From Actinomadura formosensis NBRC 14204 (GTDB lineage Bacteria > Actinomycetota > Actinomycetes > Streptosporangiales > Streptosporangiaceae), in the NCBI RefSeq assembly GCF_001552155.1, contig NZ_BCQQ01000059.1, positions 1 to 40,205 of the forward strand: 40,205 nucleotides of DNA, given 5' to 3'. A model generated the notes under the pieces. The model was not told the origin of the DNA. It was given only the letters and a program-made list of their open reading frames with translations, and ran no database searches. Below, one piece after another: positions 15,166-23,267 of this stretch. Positions within the stretch are counted from its first letter, which is position 1. Each line of letters begins with the position of its first letter. Position numbers and translations under genes: made by a program.

Positions 15166-16462
15166 CCGTGTACGAGGGACGCGTGTTGAGGGCCTCCACG
15201 TCGGAGAACGACGTCCGCTGATAGGCCCCGTTGATGGCGGTCAGCTCCTCGGGGGTCAGGACGTCCTCGATGCAGGAGAACCCCTGCGGGGCGCGCTCGC
15301 TGACCATGTGCAGGACGCGGTCCGCGGGCATGTCGCGGCACGCCAGGACGACCGCGTTGGCCGCCTCGCGGCGTTCCCGCTCGTAGCCGAGCAGCCCGGC
15401 GGCGGGGTCGGCGGCACTGGCCAGCTCATGCGCCAGGACGCGGGCGTCCAGGACCGCCTGCGACCCGCCGTTGGACCCGATCGGGTACATCGGGTGGGCG
15501 GCGTCGCCGAGCAGCGTGACACGGCCGAACGTCCAGCGGCCGAGCGGGTCCCGGTCGACCATCGGGTACTCCAGGATCTGCGCCGTGCCGCGCAGGAGGG
15601 CCGGCACGTCCAGCCAGCCGAACGTCCAGCCCGCGAAGTGGGGGAGCACGTCGTCGAGCCGCCCGGTCCGGTTCCAGTCGGCGGTGCCGCCGGGCCGGCC
15701 GCCGGCCGCCTCGCCGTTGGGGGACGGCCCCCCGGAGTGCCCGGCCCGGACCATGTTGACCTCGGCCACCCAGTTCAGCAGCGCCCGGCCGTCGCGCTCG
15801 GCGCGCCCCGAGATCGGGTAGACGACCACCTTGGCCGCGGTGTTGGTGCCCGCCACCGCCATCGTCCGCCCGGTCAGGAACGGCTCGCCCTCGGTCAGGC
15901 CGCGCCACATCCGGATGCCGTTCCACAGCGGCGCCGGCTCGTCCGGGTACAACTGCGCGCGGACGGCGGAGTGCAGACCGTCCGCGCCGACGAGCACATC
16001 CGCCGGGACGGTCTCCACGGTGCCGGACGCCCGGTCGAGCAGCCGCGCCCGCACCCGCGTCCCGTCCTGCTCGAAGCCCTCGAAGACGGTGCCGGTGCGG
16101 ACGGACTTCTCGCCGAGCCGCGCCAGCACCGCCTCCAGCAGCGCCATCTGCAGCTCGCCGCGGTGGATCGAGTACTGCGGCCAGCTGTAGCCGAGCGCCA
16201 GCCCGCGCGGCTCGCCCCAGATCCGCCCGCCGAACCGGTCGAAATGGACCATCTCGGCGGTGGGGACGCCGAGGTCGGCCAGTTCCTCGCCGAGCCCCAG
16301 CTCGGTCAGCTCGCGCACGGCGTGCGGGAGCAGGTTGATGCCGACGCCGAGCGGCCGCAGCCGGGCGGCGGCCTCGGCGACGAGCACCTCGAACCCGGCC
16401 TCGTGCAGGCTTAACGCCGCGGTGAGCCCGCCGATCCCGGCCCCCACGATGAGTACGCGCAT
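15155..16462 (-). CDS. FAD-dependent aromatic monooxygenase
   Basis: 435 aa. The N-terminal Rossmann fold is VLIVGAGIGGLTAALSL (GxGxxG); the DG motif is VLVGADGLHSAVR near residue 170; the FAD-ribityl GD motif is VTLLGDAAHPMYPIGSNGG near residue 320. This is group A flavoprotein monooxygenase architecture (salicylate/hydroxybenzoate hydroxylase and PhzS-like), which hydroxylates phenolic or aromatic rings with NAD(P)H and oxygen. It is the last gene of the minus-strand operon with a benzoylformate-decarboxylase-like enzyme and an ABC importer, 56 bp after the second ATPase gene. Context suggests ring hydroxylation of the imported compound or its aldehyde/acid product. The substrate is not proven. 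Confidence 0.88.
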   Translation of the reverse strand: MRVLIVGAGIGGLTAALSLHEAGFEVLVAEAAARLRPLGVGINLLPHAVRELTELGLGEELADLGVPTAEMVHFDRFGGRIWGEPRGLALGYSWPQYSIHRGELQMALLEAVLARLGEKSVRTGTVFEGFEQDGTRVRARLLDRASGTVETVPADVLVGADGLHSAVRAQLYPDEPAPLWNGIRMWRGLTEGEPFLTGRTMAVAGTNTAAKVVVYPISGRAERDGRALLNWVAEVNMVRAGHSGGPSPNGEAAGGRPGGTADWNRTGRLDDVLPHFAGWTFGWLDVPALLRGTAQILEYPMVDRDPLGRWTFGRVTLLGDAAHPMYPIGSNGGSQAVLDARVLAHELASAADPAAGLLGYERERREAANAVVLACRDMPADRVLHMVSERAPQGFSCIEDVLTPEELTAINGAYQRTSFSDVEALNTRPSYTVTS

Positions 16463-16518
16463 GAATTCCCCCTCCGTCCGCCTCCGGTCTCGTCGTCCGC
16501 GCGCCCTCCCGGGCCCGG

Positions 16519-17313
16519 CTAGGTCCCCCGGTCCGCGTCCGCGGGCGCCGCCCCCGCCACCTTCGCCCCGCCCCGGACCAGCCGCCCCACCTCGGCCCGG
16601 AGCCGGACGAACTCCGGGTCGCTCCGCGTCCCGATCTGGTCGCGCACGGCCGGCAGCGAGACCGGCAGGTCGGCGTGCACCCGGGCGGGCGACCGGTTCA
16701 GCACGACCACCCGGTCACCGACGTAGACGCTCTCGTCGATGTCATGCGTGACCAGCAGGATCGTCATCTTCTCGTTCCGGTGCACCTGCAGGACGAGGTC
16801 CTCCAGGTCTTCCCGGGTCTGCGCGTCCACCGAACCGAACGGCTCGTCCATCAGCATCAGCGACGGGCGGTAGGCGAGCGCCCGCGCGATCGACACGCGC
16901 TGCTGCATGCCGCCGGACAACTGCCACGGGTACTTGCGTCCCGCGTCCGGGAGCCCGACCGACTCCAGCGCCTCCTGCGCGGCGGCGCGCCGCTCCGCGC
17001 GGGACTTGCCGCGCCGGCGCAGCGGCAGCGCCACGTTGTCGCGGACGGTCAGCCAGGGGAACAGCGAGCGGCTGTAGTCCTGGAAGACCACGGCGAGGTC
17101 GTCGGGCACCCCGCCGATCGGCGCACCGTTCAGTGTGAGCCTCCCGCCGGTGGGGCGGATCAACCCGGCGGTGCAGCGCAGCAGCGTGGACTTGCCGCAG
17201 CCGGACGGGCCGACGATGCTCACCAGCTCACCGTCCGGGACCGTGAGGTCGAGGCCGTCGAGGGCCAGGTGCCCGTCGGCGTAGGAATGGGTGAGGCCGG
17301 TTATCTGGAGCAT
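16519..17313 (-). CDS. ABC transporter ATPase, nitrate/sulfonate/taurine type (copy 2)
   Basis: 264 aa. Walker A is VGPSGCGKST near residue 35, the Q-loop lies in VVFQDYSRSLFPW, the signature is LSGGMQQRVSIARAL, Walker B is LMLMDEPFGSVD and the H-loop is LLVTHD. These fit the SsuB/TauB/NrtD subfamily. It is extremely similar to the gene immediately upstream in the operon (17493-18269), including a 57-bp exact DNA match near the 3' end, so it is a tandem duplicate. Starting at the ATG at 17313 leaves a 179-bp gap after the first copy, the only large gap inside the operon; nothing recognisable is seen there. Confidence 0.92.
   Translation of the reverse strand: MLQITGLTHSYADGHLALDGLDLTVPDGELVSIVGPSGCGKSTLLRCTAGLIRPTGGRLTLNGAPIGGVPDDLAVVFQDYSRSLFPWLTVRDNVALPLRRRGKSRAERRAAAQEALESVGLPDAGRKYPWQLSGGMQQRVSIARALAYRPSLMLMDEPFGSVDAQTREDLEDLVLQVHRNEKMTILLVTHDIDESVYVGDRVVVLNRSPARVHADLPVSLPAVRDQIGTRSDPEFVRLRAEVGRLVRGGAKVAGAAPADADRGT
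16589..16645. repeat. 57-bp exact repeat in duplicated ATPase genes (copy 2)
   Basis: Identical to 17548-17604 and in the same orientation. It covers the C-terminal codons for RDQIGTRSDPEFVRLRAEVG. Identity here exceeds that of the surrounding gene, which is consistent with recent duplication or gene conversion. Confidence 0.85.
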
Positions 17314-17492
17314 CGCGGCCGCCTTTTCTGTGTGGACGTCGGCAGGATTCGTCGGCGGAAGGGCCGGTCGTCGAAGGGCTCGCCGGCCGCTGGGCGCCGG
17401 CGTACCGGGCGACCAGCGGCCATGAGCGAAGGCTCCGTACGCGGGGGGCTGTCGAAGACCTGACCTTTTGATCGGGCGGGGGATGCGGCGCG

Positions 17493-18269
17493 TTACCGGC
17501 TCGCCGCTTCGGAGAGGTCCGCGGCCACGCCGCGGACCAGCCGGCCGACCTCGGCCCGGAGCCGGACGAACTCCGGGTCGCTCCGCGTCCCGATCTGGTC
17601 GCGCCCGGCCGGCAGCGTGACGGGCAGTTCCGCCCGGATCCGGCCGGGATCGCGCGCGAGGACGACGACGCGGTCGCCGAGATAGACGCTCTCGTCGATG
17701 TCGTGCGTGACGAGCAGGATCGTGACGCCCTCGGACCGGTGCACCCGCAGGACGAGGTCCTCCAGGTCCTCCCGGGTCTGCGCGTCCACCGAGCCGAAGG
17801 GCTCGTCCATCAGCAGCAGGGACGGCCGGTAGGCCAGCGCGCGGGCGATGGACACCCGCTGCTGCATGCCGCCGGACAACTGCCACGGGTACTTGCCCGC
17901 CGCGTCCCCGAGCCCGACCGACGCCAGCGCCTCGGCGGCCCCGGCCCGCCGCTCGGACCGGCCGAGCCCGCGGCGCCGCAGCGGCAGCGCGACGTTGTCG
18001 CGCACCGTGAGCCACGGCATCAGGGAGCGGCTGTAGTCCTGGAACACGACGGCGAGGTCGTCGGGCACACCGGTGACCGGGGTGCCGTTCAGCACGACCT
18101 TCCCCTCGCCCGGCGCCATCAGCCCGGCGAGGCAGCGCAGCAGGGTGGACTTCCCGCAGCCGGACGGCCCGACGATCGTGACGAGCTCTCCCTCGCCGAC
18201 CTCCAGGTCGATGCCCTCCAGCACCCGGTGCGCCCCGTAGGCGTGCCCGAGTCCCGTGATCTCCAGCAT
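17493..18269 (-). CDS. ABC transporter ATPase, nitrate/sulfonate/taurine type (copy 1)
   Basis: 258 aa. Walker A VGPSGCGKST, signature LSGGMQQRVSIARAL, Walker B LLLMDEPFGSVD and H-loop LLVTHD are all intact, so both copies should hydrolyse ATP. It starts 6 nt after the stop of the decarboxylase gene. With two permease genes in the same operon, the two ATPases could form one heteromeric importer (two different permeases, two different ATPases), or two importers that share the single binding lipoprotein. Confidence 0.92.
   Translation of the reverse strand: MLEITGLGHAYGAHRVLEGIDLEVGEGELVTIVGPSGCGKSTLLRCLAGLMAPGEGKVVLNGTPVTGVPDDLAVVFQDYSRSLMPWLTVRDNVALPLRRRGLGRSERRAGAAEALASVGLGDAAGKYPWQLSGGMQQRVSIARALAYRPSLLLMDEPFGSVDAQTREDLEDLVLRVHRSEGVTILLVTHDIDESVYLGDRVVVLARDPGRIRAELPVTLPAGRDQIGTRSDPEFVRLRAEVGRLVRGVAADLSEAASR
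17548..17604. repeat. 57-bp exact repeat in duplicated ATPase genes (copy 1)
   Basis: Partner of 16589-16645; identical over all 57 bases by direct comparison. Confidence 0.85.
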
Positions 18270-18275
18270 CGCGGG

Positions 18276-19880
18276 TCACCCCTCCAGCGGCTGGTAGGCG
18301 GGTGAGTCGTCGGGGGCGACGTCGACGTCGATGATGAACGGGCCGTCGTGGGCGAGCCCCTCGGCCATCGCGGCGTCCAGGTCGGCGGCGCCGGTCACGG
18401 ACCGGCCGGGGCAGCCGAGGCCGGCCGCCAGCGACACGAAGTCGATGCCGCGGATGTCGGTGCCGGGGACGGTCTCCAGTTCGATCCGGCGGCCGAGCGC
18501 CTTGACGGCCCCGTAGCCCCGGTTGTTGAGGACGACCACGGTCATCGGGACGTTGTACTGCGCGGCCGTCCAGAGCCCCTGGACGGAGTACATGATCGAG
18601 CCGTCGCCGATGACGCAGACGATGCGCTCACCCGAACCGGCGAGCGCCCGTCCGACCGCGACGGGCAGGCCCCAGCCGAGTGCGCCGCTGCCGGTGGTCA
18701 GGAAACCGCCGGACCGGGTGATCGGCAGCCGCGCGTGGAACATCTCCCGGTGGCTCGGGCACTCCTCCACGATGACCGCGTCGGCCGGCATCCTCTCGCG
18801 CAGCGTCTCGATGACCAGGGCCGCGTCGATCGGGTCGGTGGCCTGGGGCCTGGCCAGCCGGGGCAGCGGCTCGGGAAGGGGCCGGTCGGCCTTGTCGACG
18901 AGTTCGAGCAGCCCGGACACGCCCGCCTCGATCGTGGTGAGGACGCTGGTGCCGACCGGTGCCCACGCCGCCTGCGCGGGATCGCAGTCGAAGTGGAACA
19001 GCCGCGTCCCCTCCGGGACGAAGGGGCCCCCGGAGTGCACGTGGTAGGTGAAGATCGGCGCCCCGAGGACGAGGACGACGTCGTGCCCCTCCAGCCGCCC
19101 CGCGAGCTGGTCGCGGACGGGCGGCAGGAAACCGCGGAACAGCGCGTGGTCCTCGGGGAATCCGGACCGGCCCGACAGCGGGCTGATCCACACCCGCGCA
19201 CCGGTCCGCTCCGCCAGGCTCACCACGCCGGGCATGGCGCCCTCGTCGTCCACGCCGGAGCCGACGACGATGGCCGGGTTCGCGGCGTTGTCCAGCGCCT
19301 CGGCCACCTCCCGGAGCGCGGCCGGGGAGGCGGCGAAGTCGGCGTGGACCTCGCGGGGCGGGACGGGCTCGGCCGGAGCGTCCCAGTCGTCCTCGGGGAC
19401 GGACAGGAACACCGGTCCCCGCGGCGGCGTCATCGCGACCCGGTACGCCTCGGCGAGCGCGGCCGGCACGTCCTCGGCGCGCTCGGGCTGCCGGCTCCAC
19501 TTGACGTAGGGGCGGGGGAACAGCGCCGGCTCGTCGGCACCGAGGAACGGGCGGGTCGGCAGCATCGCCCGGGACTGCTGGCCCGCGACGATGACGACCG
19601 GCACCCGGTCGCGGTAGGCGTTGAAGACCGCGCCGAGCGAGTGCCCCACGCCGCCGGCGGAGTGCAGGCTGACCAGGGTCGCGCCGCCGGTGCCGAGGGA
19701 GTGCCCGGCGGCCGCCGCGACCGCGACGGTCTCCTGCAGCGCCAGGACGTACCGGAAGTCGGCCGGGAAGCCGCGGAACATCCGCAGCTCGGTCGAGCCC
19801 GGATTGCCGAAGAACGTGGTCATCCCCACTGCCCGGCAGAAGTCGAAGAATGCTTCCCGGACGGTGATCTGGGTGGTCAT
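18276..19880 (-). CDS. mdlC: Thiamine-diphosphate-dependent decarboxylase, benzoylformate decarboxylase-like
   Basis: 534 aa, the normal length for the family. Compared from memory with Pseudomonas putida benzoylformate decarboxylase, colinear similarity runs through the whole protein. The active-site residues match with a +3 offset: Ser29 (FGNPGSTEL), Glu50 (LALQE), His73 (SLHSAGG), and the later His in IFTYHVHSGG. The ThDP/Mg site is IGDGSIMYSVQGLWTAAQYN (GDG...N). Benzoylformate decarboxylase converts phenylglyoxylate to benzaldehyde and CO2 in mandelate breakdown; related enzymes act on other aryl or branched 2-keto acids. It starts 3 nt after the second permease gene. Its place inside an importer operon suggests that the imported compound or a derivative is its substrate. 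No mandelate dehydrogenase, racemase or benzaldehyde dehydrogenase is in the window. Confidence 0.85.
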   Translation of the reverse strand: MTTQITVREAFFDFCRAVGMTTFFGNPGSTELRMFRGFPADFRYVLALQETVAVAAAAGHSLGTGGATLVSLHSAGGVGHSLGAVFNAYRDRVPVVIVAGQQSRAMLPTRPFLGADEPALFPRPYVKWSRQPERAEDVPAALAEAYRVAMTPPRGPVFLSVPEDDWDAPAEPVPPREVHADFAASPAALREVAEALDNAANPAIVVGSGVDDEGAMPGVVSLAERTGARVWISPLSGRSGFPEDHALFRGFLPPVRDQLAGRLEGHDVVLVLGAPIFTYHVHSGGPFVPEGTRLFHFDCDPAQAAWAPVGTSVLTTIEAGVSGLLELVDKADRPLPEPLPRLARPQATDPIDAALVIETLRERMPADAVIVEECPSHREMFHARLPITRSGGFLTTGSGALGWGLPVAVGRALAGSGERIVCVIGDGSIMYSVQGLWTAAQYNVPMTVVVLNNRGYGAVKALGRRIELETVPGTDIRGIDFVSLAAGLGCPGRSVTGAADLDAAMAEGLAHDGPFIIDVDVAPDDSPAYQPLEG

Positions 19881-19883
19881 GCG

Positions 19884-20726
19884 TCAGCCTTTCGCGCCTG
19901 CGCGGTGCTTGGCGAGGATCCGCCGCTCCACCGCGAGAAGAATCGTGTTGAACAGGTAGCCGAGAATCCCGAGCAGCACGATCACCGACCAGATGGTCGG
20001 CAGGTCGGACTGGCTCTGCGCGTTGGTCAGCTCGAAGCCCAGGCCGTCGGAGGTGCCGGGCAGCAGTTCGGAGAAGACCATCAGGATCAGCGCCAGGGAC
20101 AGCGCCAGCCGCAGCCCGGCGAAGATCTTCGGCAGTGCGGAGGGGATGATGACGAACCGGAGCCGCTGCACCGCGGAGAGCCGGAACGCCTGGGCGGTGG
20201 CCATCTGCACGGGGTCGACGCTGCGCGCACCGTCCGCGGTGTTGAGCAGGATGGGCCAGATCGCGCTGAAGATGATCGAGGCGACCTGCATCTGCGTGCC
20301 GAGGTCGAACAGCACGATGAACACCGGCACCAGGGTCGGCGGCGGGATCACGCGGCAGAACTGCAGCAGCGGCTCCAGGTAGGCCAGCGCCTGCTCGGAG
20401 CGGCCGAGCGCGAGGCCGAGGAGGACGCCGACCACGACCGAGAGCGCGAGCCCCAGGAACATCCGGCCGAGGCTGGGCATGATCGAGTCGCCCGCCTCGG
20501 CGCTGAAGTACAGATGGTTCGCCGGCCCGGACAGCCACATGTCCCGCATCCGCCGGACGATCTGCGACGGCGGCGGGAAGAACGGGCTGTCGGACGCGCG
20601 CGTCGCCGCCTCCCAGCCGGCGATCAGGAGCACCAGCGGAAGCAGCCGGTGCAGCAGCCCGCGGGCCGCCCGGCCGGCCGGGCCGCCGCGGCGGGCGGTG
20701 CCCGCGCCGAGGGTCGCCGCCGTCAC
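19884..20726 (-). CDS. ABC transporter permease, nitrate/sulfonate/taurine type (second)
   Basis: 280 aa from the GTG at 20726, which overlaps the upstream permease stop in GTGA; GGAG lies 9 nt before it. About six helices are visible. The cytoplasmic EAA-like loop is QMATAQAFRLSAVQRLRFVIIPSALPKIFAGLRLAL (cited by its ends), the BPD_transp_1 hallmark that docks the ATPase. It is similar in layout to, but clearly diverged from, the first permease. The end (LFNTILLAVERRIL) is typical of SsuC/TauC. Confidence 0.92.
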   Translation of the reverse strand: MTAATLGAGTARRGGPAGRAARGLLHRLLPLVLLIAGWEAATRASDSPFFPPPSQIVRRMRDMWLSGPANHLYFSAEAGDSIMPSLGRMFLGLALSVVVGVLLGLALGRSEQALAYLEPLLQFCRVIPPPTLVPVFIVLFDLGTQMQVASIIFSAIWPILLNTADGARSVDPVQMATAQAFRLSAVQRLRFVIIPSALPKIFAGLRLALSLALILMVFSELLPGTSDGLGFELTNAQSQSDLPTIWSVIVLLGILGYLFNTILLAVERRILAKHRAGAKG

Positions 20727-21532
20727 GATGCACCACTCCTCTGTGCCTTGTGCCAGCGGAACACGCGGTTCTCGCCCTGCCCGAGGAGCATGTCGATGAG
20801 CAGGCCGAGGCAGCCGGCCCACACCGTCCCGGCGAGGACGTCCAGCGTGCCGCCGGGCACGTTGCCCGCCTGGGCGATGAACATGCCGAGGCCGTCGCCG
20901 AAGCCGGACAGGATCTCGGTGCCGACGGCCAGGATGAGCGCGATGGACGCGGCGAGCCGCACGCCGGTCGCGATGAACGGGGCGGCGCTCGGCAGCGACA
21001 CGCGCAGCAGCACCTGGAACCGGCTGAAGCCGAAGCTGCGCAGCGTGTCCTTCGCCGTCGGGTCGACGTCGTCCAGCCCGTAGACGGTGTTGAACAGGAT
21101 CGGCCAGGAGGAGGCGTAGACGACGAGCGGGACCTCCATCTTCAGGCCGGAGCCGAGCAGCAGCGCGGCCAGCGGGATGAGGGCCACCGACGGGATCGGG
21201 CGCAGGAACTCCACGATGGCCCGGACGGCGGTGTTGACCGCCGGGACGCTGCCGAACAGCAGCCCGAGCGGCACCGCGATCGCGGTGGCGATCAGCAGCC
21301 CGAGCGCCCATGCGGTCAGGGTAACGCGCACGTTGAACAGGAAGTCCGGGTCACCGGCCAGTTCGAACGCGCGGGCGGTGATGCTGGACGCGGGGGGCAG
21401 ATAGGAACGGTCCACAACGCCGGCTCTGCCGAGGATCTCGCTCGCCAGGAACAGGATCGCCACCCCGGCGGCCCCCCGCGCCCACTTTCCGGGACGCGAG
21501 AGGCCGCGGGGCGGCGCCGACTCATGAGTCAT
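20723..21532 (-). CDS. ABC transporter permease, nitrate/sulfonate/taurine type (first)
   Basis: 269 aa. N-terminal helix WARGAAGVAILFLASEILG; later helices and the EAA-like loop DPTAKDTLRSFGFSRFQVLLRVSLPSAAPFIATGVRLA (cited by its ends) identify a BPD_transp_1 permease. It follows the binding-protein gene by 21 bp and overlaps the next permease by 4 bp, so it is tightly coupled. Residues and spacing look complete. Confidence 0.92.
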   Translation of the reverse strand: MTHESAPPRGLSRPGKWARGAAGVAILFLASEILGRAGVVDRSYLPPASSITARAFELAGDPDFLFNVRVTLTAWALGLLIATAIAVPLGLLFGSVPAVNTAVRAIVEFLRPIPSVALIPLAALLLGSGLKMEVPLVVYASSWPILFNTVYGLDDVDPTAKDTLRSFGFSRFQVLLRVSLPSAAPFIATGVRLAASIALILAVGTEILSGFGDGLGMFIAQAGNVPGGTLDVLAGTVWAGCLGLLIDMLLGQGENRVFRWHKAQRSGAS

Positions 21533-21553
21533 GAGCTGATCAGCGTCCCGCCG

Positions 21554-22534
21554 TCACGACGTCGGCTGGAACAGGATCGCCTTCATGTCCGGCTGCTGCT
21601 TGAGCAGGCCCTCCTGCTGCATCAGGTCTCCGATCCGCTGCATGCGGGTGACGCTCAGGGAGGTGGGGAAGTCCGGAAGCGTGATGACCGAGGCGACCTG
21701 CGCGTCGATCTTGGCGTAGCCGGGCAGCACCTCCTCGACGCGCTTGCGGTCCTGGGAGGCCAGCTTCTGCGCCTTGATGATGGCGCGCTGGAACGCGGCG
21801 GCCGTCTTCGGCTTCTTCTTGGCGAACTCCTGCGTGGTCACGTAGCCGCTGATGGGCAGGCCCGTCACCGGCTCGCTGCCGCCGTCGACGGCCACGCGGG
21901 CGCCGAGCTTCTTCTCGGTGTCGGAGAGGAAGGGCTCCACGGTGTGGATCGCGTCGACCTGCTTCTTCTGCAGGGCGGTGGCCATCTGCGGGAAGGGCAC
22001 CTGGACGTACTCGACCTTGGTGGGGTCGACGTTGTTGGCCTTGAGGATCGCGTTCAGCGTCACCGTCTGGATGTTGTTCAGGATGTTGACGGCGATCTTC
22101 TTGCCCTCCAGATCCTTCGGGCTCTTGATCTTGGAGTCGGGCATGACCAGCACGTTCATCATGTTCGAGGTGAGCTGGGCACCCTCGGCCAGGATGCTGA
22201 GCTTCAGGGCGCCCTTCTCATTGGCCTGGAGGAAGGAGACGTAGTTCGCGCCGGCGATGACGTCCACGCCGCCCTTGGCGAGGGCGGGCAGTGCCTGGAT
22301 GCTCTGCTGGACGGGGATGACCTTGACGTCCAGGCCCTCGGCTTCGAACAGCTTGGCCTTCTGGGCGACGTAGAGGGCGGCGCCGTCGACCAGCGGCAGC
22401 GAGGCCACCTTGACGGTCGTCTCCTCCAGGCCCTTGCCGCCGCCGGAGGAATCGGAATCTCCGCAGCCGGCGACGACCGAGACGGCCAGCGTGACCGCGC
22501 TGACCAGCGCTGAAAGACGTAGGGATTGCCGCAT
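21554..22534 (-). CDS. Substrate-binding lipoprotein of the ABC importer (NMT1/SsuA-like)
   Basis: 326 aa from the ATG at 22534; AAGGAG 7 nt upstream. The frame is open further upstream but lacks a signal. The signal peptide MRQSLRLSALVSAVTLAVSVVAGC ends in a lipobox (VVAGC; cited by its ends), so the mature protein is lipid-anchored outside the membrane. A Gly/Ser linker precedes the NMT1/THI5-SsuA-like domain (VKVASLPLVDGAALYVAQKAKLFEAEGLDVKVI, cited by its ends). This family binds sulfonates, nitrate, pyrimidine precursors and aromatic acids; the operon partners favour an aromatic keto acid. It is the first gene of the seven-gene operon. Confidence 0.9.
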   Translation of the reverse strand: MRQSLRLSALVSAVTLAVSVVAGCGDSDSSGGGKGLEETTVKVASLPLVDGAALYVAQKAKLFEAEGLDVKVIPVQQSIQALPALAKGGVDVIAGANYVSFLQANEKGALKLSILAEGAQLTSNMMNVLVMPDSKIKSPKDLEGKKIAVNILNNIQTVTLNAILKANNVDPTKVEYVQVPFPQMATALQKKQVDAIHTVEPFLSDTEKKLGARVAVDGGSEPVTGLPISGYVTTQEFAKKKPKTAAAFQRAIIKAQKLASQDRKRVEEVLPGYAKIDAQVASVITLPDFPTSLSVTRMQRIGDLMQQEGLLKQQPDMKAILFQPTS

Positions 22535-23267
22535 CGGGCACTCCTTAACTTGATGGGGAAGCTGCTTCGGCGGGCCCTGGGGGATCGAAGGCATGAGAGC
22601 CAGGGGAACGGCCGTAAGCCACGCCACCTGCCACGCCTGAAGATCACCTGCGCCGGGAGCGTATCGCGGACCGCCCGTCATGGGTGGTTTCAGGTCGAAT
22701 TGTGTGACTCTCTTGTGTCCTTATGGCGGTCGCGGCGGCCAATGGCGCGGCCGGTGCGCCGCGGATGTTCTTCCCGGTGACATGCGGTTTTCGGTGCCGC
22801 CGGGACGCCGGAACCACAGGATGGGCCGCGGACCCAATCCATAACGCGTCGAACAAGGATTCCCGCCGAGCCCGCATTCGCCCGCTAATGGGCCGGCGCC
22901 GTTTCGGTGACAATCCATTGTCATTCCAATTCGGAGAGTGATCATCGGATACAGATTTGTAGCCGAACAGTGACCGGTCGGTCGCTTGCGTGCCGAGGGC
23001 GATCAGCCGCGGTCACCTTCTGGACCCGAGTCATGACGCAGCGTTCGGATGCCGAGAGTGACGGTCCGTGCTCAGCAAATCGGACATGCGGGCATATAGT
23101 CATGATCGTGGCATTGGCACATATGGACTCGCATATGGTCCTTTGCGGCCTATCCGTGGATGTGCTGCAATGTCGTGCGCCGGAGGCGGAGATGAGGTCG
23201 TATAACCCTTCGCTGCGGCTTAGTCACAGAGAGTGTGGCATTGTGAGGGAGAGGGTGTAAACGGCGG
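22535..23267. other. 733-bp divergent intergenic region upstream of importer operon and conservon
   Basis: No convincing gene. The middle and right parts have visibly lower GC than neighbouring genes, as expected for promoters. Near 23120-23142 the motif CATATGG occurs twice, 9 bp apart (ACATATGGAC and GCATATGGTC). Near 23223-23247 TCACA and TGTGA arms flank 13-14 bp. I looked for a TPP riboswitch on the minus strand ahead of the NMT1-like lipoprotein gene and did not find the conserved bases. Confidence 0.4.

Noticed and set aside
18348..21083. A 911-codon open frame on the plus strand
   Set aside because: Antisense to the decarboxylase and permease genes; its translation has no domain and a composition typical of shadow frames.
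22535..22700. TPP or other riboswitch ahead of the NMT1-like lipoprotein gene
   Set aside because: The conserved TPP-aptamer bases (CTGAGA and the second-arm consensus) were not found on the minus strand.
22723..22941. Possible 72-codon gene in the long intergenic region
   Set aside because: No ribosome binding site, codon use unlike the neighbours, and no recognisable protein character.
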